Origin: Patescibacteria group bacterium
Lineage (GTDB): Bacteria > Patescibacteriota > Patescibacteriia > Veblenbacterales > UBA10138
Assembly (NCBI GenBank): GCA_003512705.1
Contig: DOPF01000018.1
Location: 2,566-21,123 of the forward strand
DNA length: 18,558 nt
Direction of reading: 5' to 3'
The notes beneath the pieces are model-generated. The model was given only the letters and a program-made list of their open reading frames with translations, was not told the DNA's origin and did no database searches. Both the position numbers and the translations under genes were made by a program. Below, in pieces: positions 6,833 through 14,314 of this stretch; position 1 is the first letter of the stretch, and every line of letters starts with the position of its first letter.

Positions 6833-8453
6833 AACTAAATTTGTTTTCGTATCAGGCGGTGTCATGTCGTCCGTCGGCAAAGGTATTGCCGTAGCGTCGT
6901 TATCAAAACTTCTACAAAGTAAAGGCTACACCGTTTGTACAGTTAAATGTGAAAATTATTTAAATGTTGATGCCGGAACTATTCGTCCCACCGAACACGG
7001 CGAGGTGTTTGTGTGTGACGACGGCATAGAAACCGATCAGGATATCGGCACCTATGAAAGGTTTTTAGACCGATCTTTATCGCGCGATAATTTTATAACC
7101 ATGGGCCAAATTTATCAGACGGTCATTGAGCGGGAGCGCAGTTTTGGTTATGAGGGTGAAGATGTTGAGGCGATTCCGCATTTATGTGATGAAATTATCG
7201 GCCGTATTAAGCAAGCGGGTAGAAAAATGAAAGCCGATATTGTGGTTATAGAACTCGGGGGCACGGCGGGTGAATATCAAAATATTTTTTACTACGAGTC
7301 GTCGCGCATTATGAAATTACGCGACAAAGACAGCGTACTGCACGTGCATGTGGCGTATTTGCCGACACCGCCGTCGGTCGGCGAAATGAAGTCGAAACCG
7401 GTGCAAACGTCAGTGCATATTTTAAACTCCATTGGTATTCAGCCCGATTTTTTAGTGGCGCGTGCCCAGCATGAGGTTGATAAAAAACGCCGGGAGCGTT
7501 TGGCTATGTTCTGCAATATGGACGCGGATGATATTATTTCTAATCCAGATTTGCATTCCATTTATGATGTGGCGATTAAACTTGATGAACAAGATTTCGC
7601 GGAAAAAATATTAAAGAAAATTCATTTAAAAACCAAGAGCAAGGATTTAACTGATTGGCGAAAACTCGCCAACGTGGTAAAGTCGGTGGAAAAGGAACTG
7701 CCCATCGCTGTGGTAGGCAAATACTTTTCGACCGGTGATTATGTGTTAGGAGATGTATACGTATCAGTGCTAGAATCACTGAAACACGCCTGTTGGCTAA
7801 ATGGCGTTAAACCTAAACTGTATTGGATAGATTCAGAAAAAATAGAAGCCGACGGCGCGGAGAAATATTTAAAGGGTATGGCCGGTATGGTGGTGCCGGG
7901 TGGTTTTGGCAGTCGCGGCATTGAGGGTATTATTCAGGCCGTAACTTATGTCAGAGAAAATAATATACCATATTTTGGTTTATGTTATGGCATGCAGTTA
8001 GCCACCATAGAAGTAGCCCGAAATTTAGCTGGGTTAAAAAATGCTAATTCAACTGAAATCAACCCCAAAACTAAATATCCGGTTATTCATATTATGCCTG
8101 ATCAAGAAAAGAAATTACTTTCGCGCGATTACGGCGCCACGATGCGGTTAGGGGCTTGGGATTGTAGTTTAGTAAAGGGGACTAAAGCGCACGAGGCTTA
8201 TGGTGAAAATAAAATATCGGAACGGCACCGACACCGTTATGAGTTTAATAATGATTATAAAACTAAGTTAGAAAAAGTCGGATTAGTAGTTTCAGGAACA
8301 TCACCTGACGGCCATTTAGTGGAAATTGTGGAACTAAAAAATCACCCTTGGTTTGTGGGTGTGCAGTTTCACCCGGAATTTAAATCCCGCCCCCTGCGGC
8401 CACACCCACTGTTTAGGGAATTTATCAAAGCAGCTATCTTTAATTTGAGTTAG
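6825..8453 (+). CDS. pyrG: CTP synthase (glutamine hydrolysing)
   Basis: 542 residues from ATG 6825. The frame is open further upstream to 6747, but the family starts right at MIKTKFVFVSGGVMSSVGKG, so 6825 is chosen; it also reproduces the eight-base overlap with rplI. The synthetase domain (1-about 270) has the P-loop SSVGKGI and HGEVFVCDDGIETD. The glutamine amidotransferase domain has PGGFGSRG, the nucleophile in GLCYGM (Cys387), and QFHPEF with His516 and Glu518. It converts UTP to CTP using ATP and glutamine. The core is divergent: the usual GGTVGDIE is GGTAGEYQ, with Glu at the common Asp position, and the usual YLNVDPG is YLNVDAG. No clear intrinsic terminator follows. Confidence 0.96.
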   Translation: MIKTKFVFVSGGVMSSVGKGIAVASLSKLLQSKGYTVCTVKCENYLNVDAGTIRPTEHGEVFVCDDGIETDQDIGTYERFLDRSLSRDNFITMGQIYQTVIERERSFGYEGEDVEAIPHLCDEIIGRIKQAGRKMKADIVVIELGGTAGEYQNIFYYESSRIMKLRDKDSVLHVHVAYLPTPPSVGEMKSKPVQTSVHILNSIGIQPDFLVARAQHEVDKKRRERLAMFCNMDADDIISNPDLHSIYDVAIKLDEQDFAEKILKKIHLKTKSKDLTDWRKLANVVKSVEKELPIAVVGKYFSTGDYVLGDVYVSVLESLKHACWLNGVKPKLYWIDSEKIEADGAEKYLKGMAGMVVPGGFGSRGIEGIIQAVTYVRENNIPYFGLCYGMQLATIEVARNLAGLKNANSTEINPKTKYPVIHIMPDQEKKLLSRDYGATMRLGAWDCSLVKGTKAHEAYGENKISERHRHRYEFNNDYKTKLEKVGLVVSGTSPDGHLVEIVELKNHPWFVGVQFHPEFKSRPLRPHPLFREFIKAAIFNLS

Positions 8454-8482
8454 ACAGTCGTCCATTTTGACTTGGTCGTTTT

Positions 8483-8500
8483 TATGTCCAGCTGGACATA
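8483..8500. repeat. 18-bp perfect palindrome upstream of an unknown gene
   Basis: TATGTCCAGCTGGACATA is fully self-complementary. It belongs to the same TGTCC...GGACA family as the palindromes at 626, 1240 and 14123, and its right arm plus flank (GGACATATTTCC, 8494-8505) is exactly shared with 14143-14154. It lies between the pyrG stop and the next promoter and may be an operator or a dispersed repeat. Confidence 0.75.
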
Positions 8501-8532
8501 TTTCCGACACTATTTTTTGCCTGGTTTTATTA

Positions 8533-8559
8533 TTGACAAAAATTTGCGCTAGGTATAAG
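8533..8559 (+). promoter_or_regulatory. putative promoter for the gene at 8623
   Basis: TTGACA (8533-8538) is a perfect -35 box. TATAAG (8554-8559) follows at a short 15-bp spacing, so the -10 assignment is uncertain. The upstream palindrome (8483-8500) could bind a regulator. Confidence 0.4.
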
Positions 8560-8622
8560 TTAATATCAATTAAAATCGGTCCTTAAATCACTATTCAACC
8601 ACTTTTTTCATAGAGGTATGTC

Positions 8623-9066
8623 ATGGGTCAGGGTCAGTTGTTAATCATAATACTTGGTGTTATTGTCGTTGGCATCGCCATTGCCGTGGGGATCAGTATG
8701 TTCCAGGGAGACCAGCCACAGGCAGAAGCGGTGGAGTTTTACGGATATTCCAGCACCATAGAAAGAATGGGGTATATCCGACAATGGGCTGAAAATAGTC
8801 GCGATTCCGCGACTGGAAAATATCAGTCGGCCGATTCTATAATAGCCTATTTCGCAAACAAGTGGAGTACGCCCCGCAATCCTTGGGCTGCTAAACTTTT
8901 TCGCATGGATAGTGCGAGTGTAAAGTGGGCCAAACTAGGTGCTATTGGTATCTGGGTGTGCCCGGATGAGAGCACTTGGTGCAAAATTTCGGCTTTTGGC
9001 CCGCACGGCGAGTTGATTGCTACAACCGACAACTTCAACGAGGGCCACTCAACCATTATTGAGTAA
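8623..9066 (+). CDS. small membrane-anchored protein of unknown function
   Basis: 147 residues. A very short Gly-Gln N-terminus (MGQGQ) leads into a long hydrophobic helix (about 6-26, LLIIILGVIVVGIAIAVGIS), then a soluble domain with aromatic residues and one Cys pair (Cys-Pro-Asp-Glu-Ser-Thr-Trp-Cys, about 119-126) that could form a disulfide outside the cell. The N-terminus resembles type IV pilin-like helices, but no prepilin cleavage motif is visible. From memory, similar MGQ-x-QLL-x-I-x-LGVI-x-VGIA starts occur in uncharacterised proteins of FCB-group bacteria; I cannot verify this. It is one of the few genes here with a good Shine-Dalgarno (AGAGGT, 8612-8617, five bases before the ATG). 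It has its own promoter and terminator, so it is a single-gene unit. Confidence 0.75.
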   Translation: MGQGQLLIIILGVIVVGIAIAVGISMFQGDQPQAEAVEFYGYSSTIERMGYIRQWAENSRDSATGKYQSADSIIAYFANKWSTPRNPWAAKLFRMDSASVKWAKLGAIGIWVCPDESTWCKISAFGPHGELIATTDNFNEGHSTIIE

Positions 9067-9093
9067 TTAATCTGAAAGCGTAAAACTTTTCAG

Positions 9094-9120
9094 AAGGGAG
9101 ATTTCGTACCTCCCTTTTTT
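9094..9120 (+). terminator. intrinsic terminator after the 8623 gene
   Basis: Stem AAGGGAG (9094-9100) and CTCCCTT (9110-9116) with a nine-base loop containing TTCG, followed by a T-run to 9120. It is a clear Rho-independent terminator 27 bp after the stop codon. Confidence 0.85.
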
Positions 9121-9131
9121 ATTTAAACATA

Positions 9132-9160
9132 TTGACAGGGCGGCAAGTATTTGCTATTCT
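9132..9160 (+). promoter_or_regulatory. promoter of the chitinase-like gene
   Basis: TTGACA (9132-9137), exactly 17 bp, TATTCT (9155-9160). Transcription should begin at about 9167, giving a leader of about 46 nt that contains the hairpin at 9175-9198. Confidence 0.7.
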
Positions 9161-9174
9161 TAAAATATATAGTC

Positions 9175-9198
9175 AAAACACCGGATAGGGTGTTTTTT
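9175..9198 (+). terminator. terminator-like hairpin in the leader of the chitinase-like gene
   Basis: Stem AAAACACC (9175-9182) and GGTGTTTT (9189-9196) with a six-base loop and a six-T run (9193-9198), placed between the promoter and the ATG at 9213. It has the form of an intrinsic terminator and could attenuate expression or protect the 5' end. It shares its stem sequence with the terminator after the same gene (12682-12715). Confidence 0.55.
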
Positions 9199-9212
9199 GT
9201 TTACCCAAAAAT

Positions 9213-12200
9213 ATGTTTAGAAAATTAGTACCCATAAGTTTGCTCATACCCTTGGTTGTAAGTGGCGTGTTGGTTTACGCTTTTTTACCCGGCGCGCAAG
9301 CCGCGTCCGATTTAGTAATTTATGAGGACAGTATTACGCCACCGTGGCAGGAAGTTTCTTGGGGCGCGTCGGCTAAAGATTTGACATCTCCAGAGCAAGT
9401 GTTGAGTGGCAGTAAATCAATTAAAGTTACTTTATCCGCCTGGGGTGCGCTGCGTTTGCGTTCCGGCCCGTGGGGACAGCCTAACAATATTAACGCTGGT
9501 GATTATTCGAGTTTAAGCATGAGTGTATACGGCGGTGCCAATGGCGGCAACGTGGTTTTAAAATTGGAAAACGATTCTAATCAAACCTTTCCCACCAAAT
9601 CATTTAGCCTGGCGGCCAACACCTGGAATGCAATATTAGGAACTATGGCCGAACTTAATCCGTCGAGCCAAGTGATCCACGGTTTTTATTTACAAGAACA
9701 CAACGGGCAAACTAAAACTTATTACGTTGATGATATTAAATTCGTAGGCTTAGGCTTAAATGATGGGGGAGGATCAGCGCCGCCCAGCGATACTTCCCTG
9801 CCAACTGTAAGTTTGTCACAACCAGTCAGCGGCGCTACCGTATCGGGTACTATAACTTTAACCGCAACGGCGAGCGACAATGTCGGTGTGGTTGGCGTGC
9901 AATTTAAAGTTGATGATCAAAATATTGCCAGTGAAGATGTTACCAGTCCTTATAGCGTAAATTGGGATTCTGCGTTAGTCGCTGATGGATCACATACTGT
10001 ATCAGCTGTCGCCCGCGATGCTGCTGGAAATATCAGTACGCCGCAATCGTTAACAGTTACGGTTAGTAATATAGTGGTTACGCCGCCAAACTCAACGCCA
10101 AATCCGCCCTCGTCGGCTGGTTCCGGGTCATCGGCCCCCAGCAATTTATGGGTGACGGCTTACATATCATCTTGGGAATTCAATACCCAATCAGGAGATG
10201 GTAATTGGGGTTCTTATACCGAGCCAGAAATTGATTGGGATGCTTTTACTCATTTAATATTTTTTGCCACTGGGCTTGATGGTAGTGGTGGGTGTTGCCG
10301 AGTGGCGACCAACAGTAACTGGAATGACAATCGTTTGAAAAAAGCAGTGGCCGCGGCTCATGCTAACGGTAAACCAATTTTATTTAGCGTCGGCGGCGCT
10401 GGCGGCGGCGGGTGGAATTCGGCCTTGTCTAATTCAGCTACACGCGCTACCGCGGTAACGAACCTTATTAGTTTTATGAATCAATACCAGTTTGATGGTA
10501 TTGATTTGGATCCAGAAGAAAGCACTATCACTGGCGCGGGAAACTCTTGGGATGATTTCATAGACGTTTTTGCCCAAGAGATAAAAGCCAAAATGAATTT
10601 ACAGACGGCTTATTATGATGTGAGTAAGAAACCAATTTTAACGGCCGCTATTTTCAATAATTTTAATGATTGGGCGCGAGCCGAGCCTTATTTGGACCAA
10701 ATTAATATAATGAGCTATGACCAAACTGGCACCTGGACTAAAGAAACTTGGCATAATAATGCCGCCCAAAATATTAAGAATCCAGACGGCACTTGTGCTA
10801 CACTGGACATCGCCGAAGGCAATGGAAATACTTGTATGGCCACTATAGAATCAGATGTTGATGATTTAATTGCTCAAGGCGTACCCAAAAGTAAAATTGG
10901 CGGTGGCATTGATTTTAATGGCTGGGTTTGGCGCGGTGGGACAAAATTAAATGATAGTAGCAGTGCTCCTTTGACGCCGCGTGACCGTTGGGGGACGACG
11001 CCGGCGCAAGTATCAGTCGGTACCGCGTCAGCCAATTCCGATTGTAATTTCCGTTCGACGGTTGAAACTAGGTATTACAATATAAAAAAATGTTACCTGG
11101 ATAAATATCCCAGTTCAATTAAATGGGATTCTTATAGCAATGTTTCATATTTTGCCTTAGATAACTCGGGAACAGCCGATGATGTTTATATAACATTTCA
11201 GGATGCCAAATCGGTTACTAAGGCGGTTGAGTTTATAAAAAATAAAGGCATTGGTGGAATGATTTTGTGGGAAATAGGCGGCGGCTATTTAGGAAAAAAT
11301 AATTTTTCCACTTATTCTGGCCAACGAGACGAGCTATTACAGGCTGTAAAGGCGGCCACACTCGGCGTTACCATGCCACCACCACCCACTGGCGACACCC
11401 AGGCTCCCGCCGTCTCCATTACCGCGCCCGCGAGCGGCGTGACTGTCTCTGGCACCACAGTCACCATATCAGCCACGGCTTCTGACAACGTTGGCGTTAT
11501 TGGTGTGCAGTTTAAGCTTGACGGTGTGAATCTTGGCAGTGAAGATACCAGTAGCCCCCACAGTATCATCTGGAATACCACCCAATCCTTGAATGGATTT
11601 CATACTCTTACTGTCGTGGCTAGGGACGCGGGTGGCAATCAGGCCACTGCTACGAGCGTTATCGTAACAGTGCAGAACGGCACGCCACCGCCAGCCGGTA
11701 GCGATACCGTGCCGCCGGTCGTGGCGCTCACCGAACCCGCGTCGGGGGCATTTGTCTCAGGTAGTGTGACGCTCGTGGCTACTGCTTCCGACAATACCGC
11801 CGTTACCAAAGTGGAATTCATCGTCGACGGCGTGGTGGTGGCGAGCGACACTAGTACGCCGTACAGTACCAGCTGGTTAGTATCAGGTGCTGGCCGCATT
11901 AGACTGGCGGCGCGCGCTTATGACGCTGCGGGTAATGTTGGTACAGCAACAAGTATTGAGGTGAATGTGTCCTCGGGTTTAAGCGATGGGGGAACGGCTG
12001 GTTCTGGTAATACCGGCGGTTCATCGTCTAATGGTTCTTCGGGTAGTGCCGGTTCATCCACCTCGGGAGGTGGTGCTAGCGGCGCTATTAATTTTAATAA
12101 TTTATCGCAGTCTAGCCCCGTGGTACTAAATGAGACCTCTAAAACCGAATCACAAGAAATATCGGGTCATAATCAATTTGTTAATTTGGATTCAGTGGGG

Positions 12201-12680
12201 ATCAGTATCTATAGCCGAATAGTTGCATTAAATTCTGATCTAGAAATTAATAAACGCTACGCCATCGCCTACTTTTTACAAAATGGCACCACTAATACGT
12301 TGTGGTTGGGAATGGGTGAGCGGGCTGGAGTTGTGGATAGTTTTAAGTCAGCCTTCGCGCGTTTGCCGCAAACTGATTTAGATTGGCAAGATGTTATAAA
12401 AATTGCCAACGGTCGTTGGCCGTCTAGGTTAAGTCCAGAGCGTGAGCAGGCAGTGTACACTCATTATAAGAAAATATATTTAAAAGACCCCGATCGGAAA
12501 AATCCTCATGATGACGCGGCCATAACTATTATGGCTTATGGCTTAAGAAATCCGAATCGCAATTTAAATTCCGAAAAAACAGCCATTAAATACTTTAAAG
12601 ATATTTACGGACGAGTGCCGGCTAGCGCCAGTGATTGGGACATTATGCGGGCCATTGCTTATTCCGGGGCCGTTAGATAA
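9213..12680 (+). CDS. secreted multidomain GH18 chitinase-like glycoside hydrolase
   Basis: 1155 residues. Signal peptide 1-30 (cleavage after GAQA likely). Residues 33-180 resemble a beta-sandwich carbohydrate-binding module (ending YYVDDIKFVG). Ig-like repeat 1 spans 197-286. The GH18 barrel is about 312-715 with GKPILFSVGGAG, the catalytic DGIDLDPE (428-435, acid Glu435), INIMSYD (497-503) and GGMILWE (681-687), so all catalytic signatures are intact. Ig-like repeats 2 and 3 are at 732-821 and 835-919, a Ser/Gly linker at 921-960, and a C-terminal domain at about 965-1155 that I do not recognise. The family cleaves beta-1,4-GlcNAc polymers (chitin) or related glycans by substrate-assisted catalysis. 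It likely acts outside the cell on host, prey or environmental polymer. It is a single-gene unit with its own promoter and terminator. DNA for repeats 2-3 is more GC-rich than the rest. Confidence 0.9.
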   Translation: MFRKLVPISLLIPLVVSGVLVYAFLPGAQAASDLVIYEDSITPPWQEVSWGASAKDLTSPEQVLSGSKSIKVTLSAWGALRLRSGPWGQPNNINAGDYSSLSMSVYGGANGGNVVLKLENDSNQTFPTKSFSLAANTWNAILGTMAELNPSSQVIHGFYLQEHNGQTKTYYVDDIKFVGLGLNDGGGSAPPSDTSLPTVSLSQPVSGATVSGTITLTATASDNVGVVGVQFKVDDQNIASEDVTSPYSVNWDSALVADGSHTVSAVARDAAGNISTPQSLTVTVSNIVVTPPNSTPNPPSSAGSGSSAPSNLWVTAYISSWEFNTQSGDGNWGSYTEPEIDWDAFTHLIFFATGLDGSGGCCRVATNSNWNDNRLKKAVAAAHANGKPILFSVGGAGGGGWNSALSNSATRATAVTNLISFMNQYQFDGIDLDPEESTITGAGNSWDDFIDVFAQEIKAKMNLQTAYYDVSKKPILTAAIFNNFNDWARAEPYLDQINIMSYDQTGTWTKETWHNNAAQNIKNPDGTCATLDIAEGNGNTCMATIESDVDDLIAQGVPKSKIGGGIDFNGWVWRGGTKLNDSSSAPLTPRDRWGTTPAQVSVGTASANSDCNFRSTVETRYYNIKKCYLDKYPSSIKWDSYSNVSYFALDNSGTADDVYITFQDAKSVTKAVEFIKNKGIGGMILWEIGGGYLGKNNFSTYSGQRDELLQAVKAATLGVTMPPPPTGDTQAPAVSITAPASGVTVSGTTVTISATASDNVGVIGVQFKLDGVNLGSEDTSSPHSIIWNTTQSLNGFHTLTVVARDAGGNQATATSVIVTVQNGTPPPAGSDTVPPVVALTEPASGAFVSGSVTLVATASDNTAVTKVEFIVDGVVVASDTSTPYSTSWLVSGAGRIRLAARAYDAAGNVGTATSIEVNVSSGLSDGGTAGSGNTGGSSSNGSSGSAGSSTSGGGASGAINFNNLSQSSPVVLNETSKTESQEISGHNQFVNLDSVGISIYSRIVALNSDLEINKRYAIAYFLQNGTTNTLWLGMGERAGVVDSFKSAFARLPQTDLDWQDVIKIANGRWPSRLSPEREQAVYTHYKKIYLKDPDRKNPHDDAAITIMAYGLRNPNRNLNSEKTAIKYFKDIYGRVPASASDWDIMRAIAYSGAVR

Positions 12681-12681
12681 C

Positions 12682-12715
12682 AAAAAACACCACGCGCTAC
12701 GAGAGGTGTTTTTTT
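12682..12715. terminator. bidirectional terminator between the chitinase-like gene and rpmA
   Basis: Stem AAAAAACACC (12682-12691) and GGTGTTTTTT (12705-12714) with a 13-base loop. The A-run on one side and T-run on the other let it serve both convergent genes. It starts two bases after the chitinase-like stop and ends before the rpmA stop. Confidence 0.85.
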
Positions 12716-12720
12716 AATAG

Positions 12721-13002
12721 CTACTTTTGTGGTGTTACCGAAATTACCCTAATTTGTCTTAACTTGCCGGTAAAGGCTTTGCGCCATTTGGTCTTAAACT
12801 GGAGAACACCGGCGCGAGAGGCAAATAAGGTGTCATCGGATCCTCTTTTTACACCTTCACCGGGAAAGAATTTAGTACCACGTTGTCTAACAATAACCAT
12901 ACCCGCCTTAGCTGGTTGTCCGGCAAAAAGCTTAACGCCTAGTCTTTTAGATTGTGATTCGCGGCCTAAACTTGTACTGCCGCCTGCCTTGGTATGAGCC
13001 AT
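12721..13002 (-). CDS. rpmA: 50S ribosomal protein L27 (bL27)
   Basis: 93 residues. [24 protein letters not shown] and [15 protein letters not shown] (each part of the strongly conserved N-terminal half) identify L27 without doubt. The N-terminus that reaches the peptidyl transferase centre starts directly with MAH, so no Firmicutes-type N-terminal extension needs to be cleaved. It is normally next to rplU (L21) and obg; here it stands alone, convergent with the chitinase-like gene and divergent from the C39-like gene. The C-terminal 20 residues are basic and slightly extended. There is no Shine-Dalgarno. Confidence 0.97.
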   Translation of the reverse strand: MAHTKAGGSTSLGRESQSKRLGVKLFAGQPAKAGMVIVRQRGTKFFPGEGVKRGSDDTLFASRAGVLQFKTKWRKAFTGKLRQIRVISVTPQK

Positions 13003-13049
13003 ATTTTAGAATAAAGAATACAGAATAATGAATTATAAATAGTGGTATC

Positions 13050-13078
13050 ATTATATAATCAGTTTTATAATTAGTCAA
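13050..13078 (-). promoter_or_regulatory. rpmA promoter
   Basis: Read on the minus strand: TTGACT (13078-13073), exactly 17 bp, TATAAT (13055-13050). This is the strongest promoter match in the window, with a leader of about 40 nt to the ATG, as expected for a ribosomal protein gene. Confidence 0.85.
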
Positions 13079-13127
13079 GATTTGACGGTTGGGTAGGGGA
13101 GTTAAGCGTGCTATTATTTATAAATCT

Positions 13128-13919
13128 ATGCGTAGGTGGGCGTTAATTTCATTATTGATCTTAGGGGTTCTAGCTGCTGGCATTTTTTGGTCTATGAGTA
13201 AACCAGCGCCGGTTTTTATAGAAAATTACCAAGAGCCAGTTTATGAGGAAGCTGTTAATGGTAATGTTAATGTTGAAAAGCCAGTGGCGCCAGTAGTTGA
13301 TAAAGAAGAAGTGACTGTAATTGAAACGATACCCAAAGAGCCAACGGAGCTAGTAGAACATTCGATAAAAATATTACCAGTTCCATTCACGGTACAGGCG
13401 CCGTACGCCAACTGGGATTTACCTTATCAAGAGGCCTGCGAAGAAGCCAGTATCATTATGTTAGTGGATTTTGTTCTGGGCCGTGATGATTTACGTTTAA
13501 CGCCAGAAGAAGCGGATGAGCGCATTTTAGAGCTGGTTCAGTGGGAAACCGATAATGGTTATACAATTGATATTACCGCTCAAGAAGTTACACAAGTGCT
13601 TAATGAACGGTTTGGTGTGCGAGCCGAAGTTGTATCTTACAGTGTGGATGCCATAAAGCAGCAGATTAATTTAGGCAAGCCGGTAATTTTGCCGGCGGCC
13701 GGCAGGCTTTTGGGCAATCCTTACTTTAGAACACCCGGTCCTTTGTATCATATGTTAGTGGTTAAGGGCTATGAGGGCGATGAATTTATAACTAATGATC
13801 CCGGAACCAGACGGGGAGAAAATTTTCGCTATCACTATTCAGCCTTTGACCGAGCGGTACATGATTGGAACGGAGGAGAGGTGGAAAGCGGAGAACAAGT
13901 GATGATTGTATTAAAATAA
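13128..13919 (+). CDS. membrane-anchored C39-like cysteine peptidase
   Basis: 263 residues from ATG 13128. The frame can be read back to a TTG at 13089, but the ATG gives a clean N-terminal anchor: MRRW followed by a hydrophobic helix (about 5-22). Residues 25-80 form a Pro/Glu/Val-rich linker. The peptidase_C39_2-like domain (about 82-263) begins PVPFTVQAPYANWDLPYQEACEEAS with Cys104, and continues with YHMLVVKGY (His208) and ITNDPGTRRG (Asn223/Asp224), which together form a papain-like catalytic set. C39 peptidases of ABC exporters cleave double-Gly leaders, but this stand-alone extracytoplasmic form is of unknown substrate. It is a common CPR protein type. It is divergent from rpmA with a 125-bp gap; a weak TATTAT box is at 13112-13117. 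Confidence 0.85.
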   Translation: MRRWALISLLILGVLAAGIFWSMSKPAPVFIENYQEPVYEEAVNGNVNVEKPVAPVVDKEEVTVIETIPKEPTELVEHSIKILPVPFTVQAPYANWDLPYQEACEEASIIMLVDFVLGRDDLRLTPEEADERILELVQWETDNGYTIDITAQEVTQVLNERFGVRAEVVSYSVDAIKQQINLGKPVILPAAGRLLGNPYFRTPGPLYHMLVVKGYEGDEFITNDPGTRRGENFRYHYSAFDRAVHDWNGGEVESGEQVMIVLK

Positions 13920-13923
13920 TATC

Positions 13924-13952
13924 TTGTATTACTTGTGATATTTTGTTATTAT
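13924..13952 (+). promoter_or_regulatory. promoter for a candidate small RNA
   Basis: TTGTAT (13924-13929), 17 bp, TATTAT (13947-13952), just after the stop of the peptidase gene. Transcription would start at about 13960, where the structured sequence begins. Confidence 0.5.
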
Positions 13953-13959
13953 TTTATTT

Positions 13960-14111
13960 AGGGTGGCCGCAATAAAGGATGTTTTGCGGAAGTGAAAGGT
14001 GTGCATTTTCTGTCCCCGCAGTTCCCGCCCTTGCTAACCTACGGCGGCACAGGGAACTAAGTGTTGCCAAGGCCCAGCGATGCAATAGGGACGACGCTGG
14101 GCTTGTTTTTT
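13960..14111 (+). ncRNA. candidate structured small RNA, family not recognised
   Basis: About 150 nt with its own promoter and a strong terminator and no open reading frame of note. Stems seen: CCGCAA (13968-13973) with TTGCGG; AGTTCCC paired with GGGAACT across about 24 nt near 14022-14060; and the terminal GCCCAGCG/CGCTGGGC. It is more GC-rich than its flanks. I checked by eye for SRP RNA (no GGAAG...AGCAG loop), RNase P RNA (no GAGGAAAGTCC) and tmRNA (no tRNA-like ends) and found none. The size and isolated unit would suit a 6S-like or other housekeeping RNA, but that is a guess. Confidence 0.5.
14072..14111 (+). terminator. intrinsic terminator of the candidate small RNA
   Basis: Stem GCCCAGCG (14072-14079) and CGCTGGGC (14095-14102) with a 15-base loop, then TTGTTTTTTG. 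It is a strong GC-rich stem with a T-tract. It lies more than 150 bp after the nearest protein gene, which supports a separate transcript ending here. Confidence 0.8.
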
Positions 14112-14122
14112 GTCTATGAGTA

Positions 14123-14158
14123 TTGGGGAAATATGTCCGATCGGACATATTTCCCCAA
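14123..14158. repeat. 36-bp perfect palindrome (left end of a 408-bp noncoding block)
   Basis: Arms 14123-14140 and 14141-14158 are fully complementary, reading TTGGGGAAATATGTCCGA outward in. The core TATGTCCGATCGGACATA is of the same type as the palindromes at 630, 1244 and 8483. A nearly identical outer arm recurs at 14493-14530. Confidence 0.92.
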
Positions 14159-14229
14159 AGGAGTTCATCCCCTTTAGTACTAAAGCCATGGTGATTTCAT
14201 TTATCAAAATTCACTTGACACTTCGACGA

Positions 14230-14254
14230 CAAGCCCCAATGTTTAGCATTGGGG
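14230..14254. repeat. CCCCAATG hairpin repeat, copy 1
   Basis: Stem CCCCAATG (14234-14241) and CATTGGGG (14247-14254) preceded by CAAG. The 25 bases match 14315-14339 at 23 positions, 85 bp apart. No T-run follows, so it is not a terminator. A smaller hairpin AGCCC-GCC-GGGCT (14268-14280) lies between the copies. Confidence 0.75.
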
Positions 14255-14314
14255 AACCAGAGTCGCCAGCCCGCCGGGCTTGTTGCTCAGTGTCGCGCGC
14301 GAAATATAGATAGT

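Noticed and set aside
13960..14111. SRP RNA, RNase P RNA or tmRNA
   Set aside because: None of the hallmark sequences of these RNAs could be found by eye, so only an unassigned RNA is reported.
14110..14313. 67-codon open frame in the noncoding block
   Set aside because: It runs through the small-RNA terminator tail, a perfect palindrome and a hairpin; the protein has no recognisable pattern.
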